DNA from: Alteromonadaceae bacterium
GTDB lineage: Bacteria > Pseudomonadota > Gammaproteobacteria > Pseudomonadales > Oleiphilaceae
Assembly: GCA_013393545.1 (NCBI GenBank)
Contig: JABXHG010000261.1
Span: 1 to 5,627 of the forward strand
Length of the DNA: 5,627 nt
Direction of reading: 5' to 3'
Shown: in pieces, positions 5,502 through 5,627 of the stretch
How positions within the stretch are numbered: position 1 is the stretch's first letter
How the letters are laid out: each line of letters opens with the position of its first letter
Position numbers and translations under genes: made by a program
The notes under the pieces: generated by a model
Told to the model about the DNA's origin: nothing
Seen by the model: the letters and a program-made list of their open reading frames with translations, nothing else
Database searches by the model: none

Positions 5502-5521
5502 TAATGTCCAGAATGACATTA
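5502..5521. promoter_or_regulatory. Perfect dyad upstream of the GlxA-like regulator, candidate operator
   Basis: TAATGTC (5502-5508) and GACATTA (5515-5521) are exact complements separated by the 6-nt spacer CAGAAT. The site begins 42 bp upstream of the regulator's start codon, the usual place for a promoter-associated operator. It could bind the regulator itself (autoregulation) or another dimeric factor. AraC-family sites are often direct repeats rather than dyads, so the partner is uncertain. No convincing -35/-10 pair was found around it. Confidence 0.45.
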
Positions 5522-5524
5522 AAC

Positions 5525-5626
5525 TCACACTTTCGGCCATTTAAGTGATTCTTCGGTAATGTGGCCCCAGCCGGCAAATAAAAAAACAGGGCGTTGTCGT
5601 CTACTTGGGCTATTTGTTCCAATCGG
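5525..5626 (-). CDS. Possible C-terminal end of an upstream minus-strand gene (partial, uncertain)
   Basis: A minus-strand frame enters from the window edge and ends at TGA (5527-5525) after 33 residues, closing with FAGWGHITEESLKWPKV. The stop falls just where the sequence turns into AT-rich, dyad-containing intergenic DNA, which supports it as a gene end. However, a second minus-strand frame over the same bases also looks coding near the edge (LEQIAQVDDNALFF). The two would join if the homopolymer at 5580-5586 had one more T on the minus strand. The stretch may thus be the 3' end of an intact gene in either frame, a frameshifted gene, or chance. No family is recognised. Confidence 0.3.
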   Translation of the reverse strand, partial: PIGTNSPSRRQRPVFLFAGWGHITEESLKWPKV

Positions 5627-5627
5627 T

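Noticed and set aside
5410..5622. Minus-strand open frame of 70 codons covering the regulator start
   Set aside because: Its second half overlaps the well-supported regulator start in another frame and crosses the dyad. Only its edge segment looks coding, which is treated as an uncertain partial gene end.
1..5627. CRISPR arrays, tRNA or rRNA genes, toxin-antitoxin pairs, replication origin
   Set aside because: No regularly spaced repeats, no cloverleaf or ribosomal sequence, and no small paired genes or iterons were seen on reading both strands.

Overview
The window looks like accessory chromosomal DNA from a Gram-negative bacterium, most likely a gammaproteobacterium. The support is two type II lipoprotein signal sequences, two further apparently exported enzymes, an IS256-type remnant and a GlxA-type regulator. 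A marine or aquatic lineage is only a guess. The DNA is AT-rich over the central genes, whereas the insertion-sequence remnant at the left and the regulator at the right look closer to balanced. Genus cannot be assigned by reading.

Layout, left to right: (1) 1-162, unassigned, apparently degraded DNA. (2) 163-510, the decayed right-hand end of an IS256-family insertion sequence. It holds a transposase C-terminus broken by stops, a one-base frameshift and an internal deletion, followed by a probable terminal repeat whose outer end lies 4 bp past the stop codon of the next gene. (3) 515-2955, a three-gene block on the minus strand. In transcription order it is a small lipoprotein, a putative zinc-metalloprotease lipoprotein (HEVYH), and a two-lobed retropepsin-like aspartic protease. 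A strong intrinsic terminator hairpin separates the first and second genes, and the second and third overlap by ATGA. A sigma70-like promoter lies upstream near 3044-3072. (4) 2956-3229, a 274-bp gap with no convincing gene but a compact array of nested and interleaved inverted repeats. (5) 3230-4378, an exported serine hydrolase of the beta-lactamase / penicillin-binding family. (6) 4379-4496, a leader with an orphan Shine-Dalgarno sequence and two mutually exclusive hairpins. (7) 4497-5459, a GlxA-type AraC-family regulator with an N-terminal DJ-1/PfpI-like domain. (8) 5460-5627, its upstream region, with a perfect 7-bp dyad and perhaps the end of another minus-strand gene.

All intact genes are on the minus strand. 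The most unusual unit is the three-gene block, which pairs a lipid-anchored HExxH protein with an exported aspartic protease behind a small lipoprotein. This suggests an envelope-located proteolytic module of unknown substrate. The hairpin after the lipoprotein gene would make the lipoprotein more abundant than the two enzymes. I recognise no named system matching this arrangement, and its function is inference only. The serine hydrolase and the GlxA-like regulator form a separate neighbourhood, and the regulator may control the hydrolase, itself or a gene outside the window.
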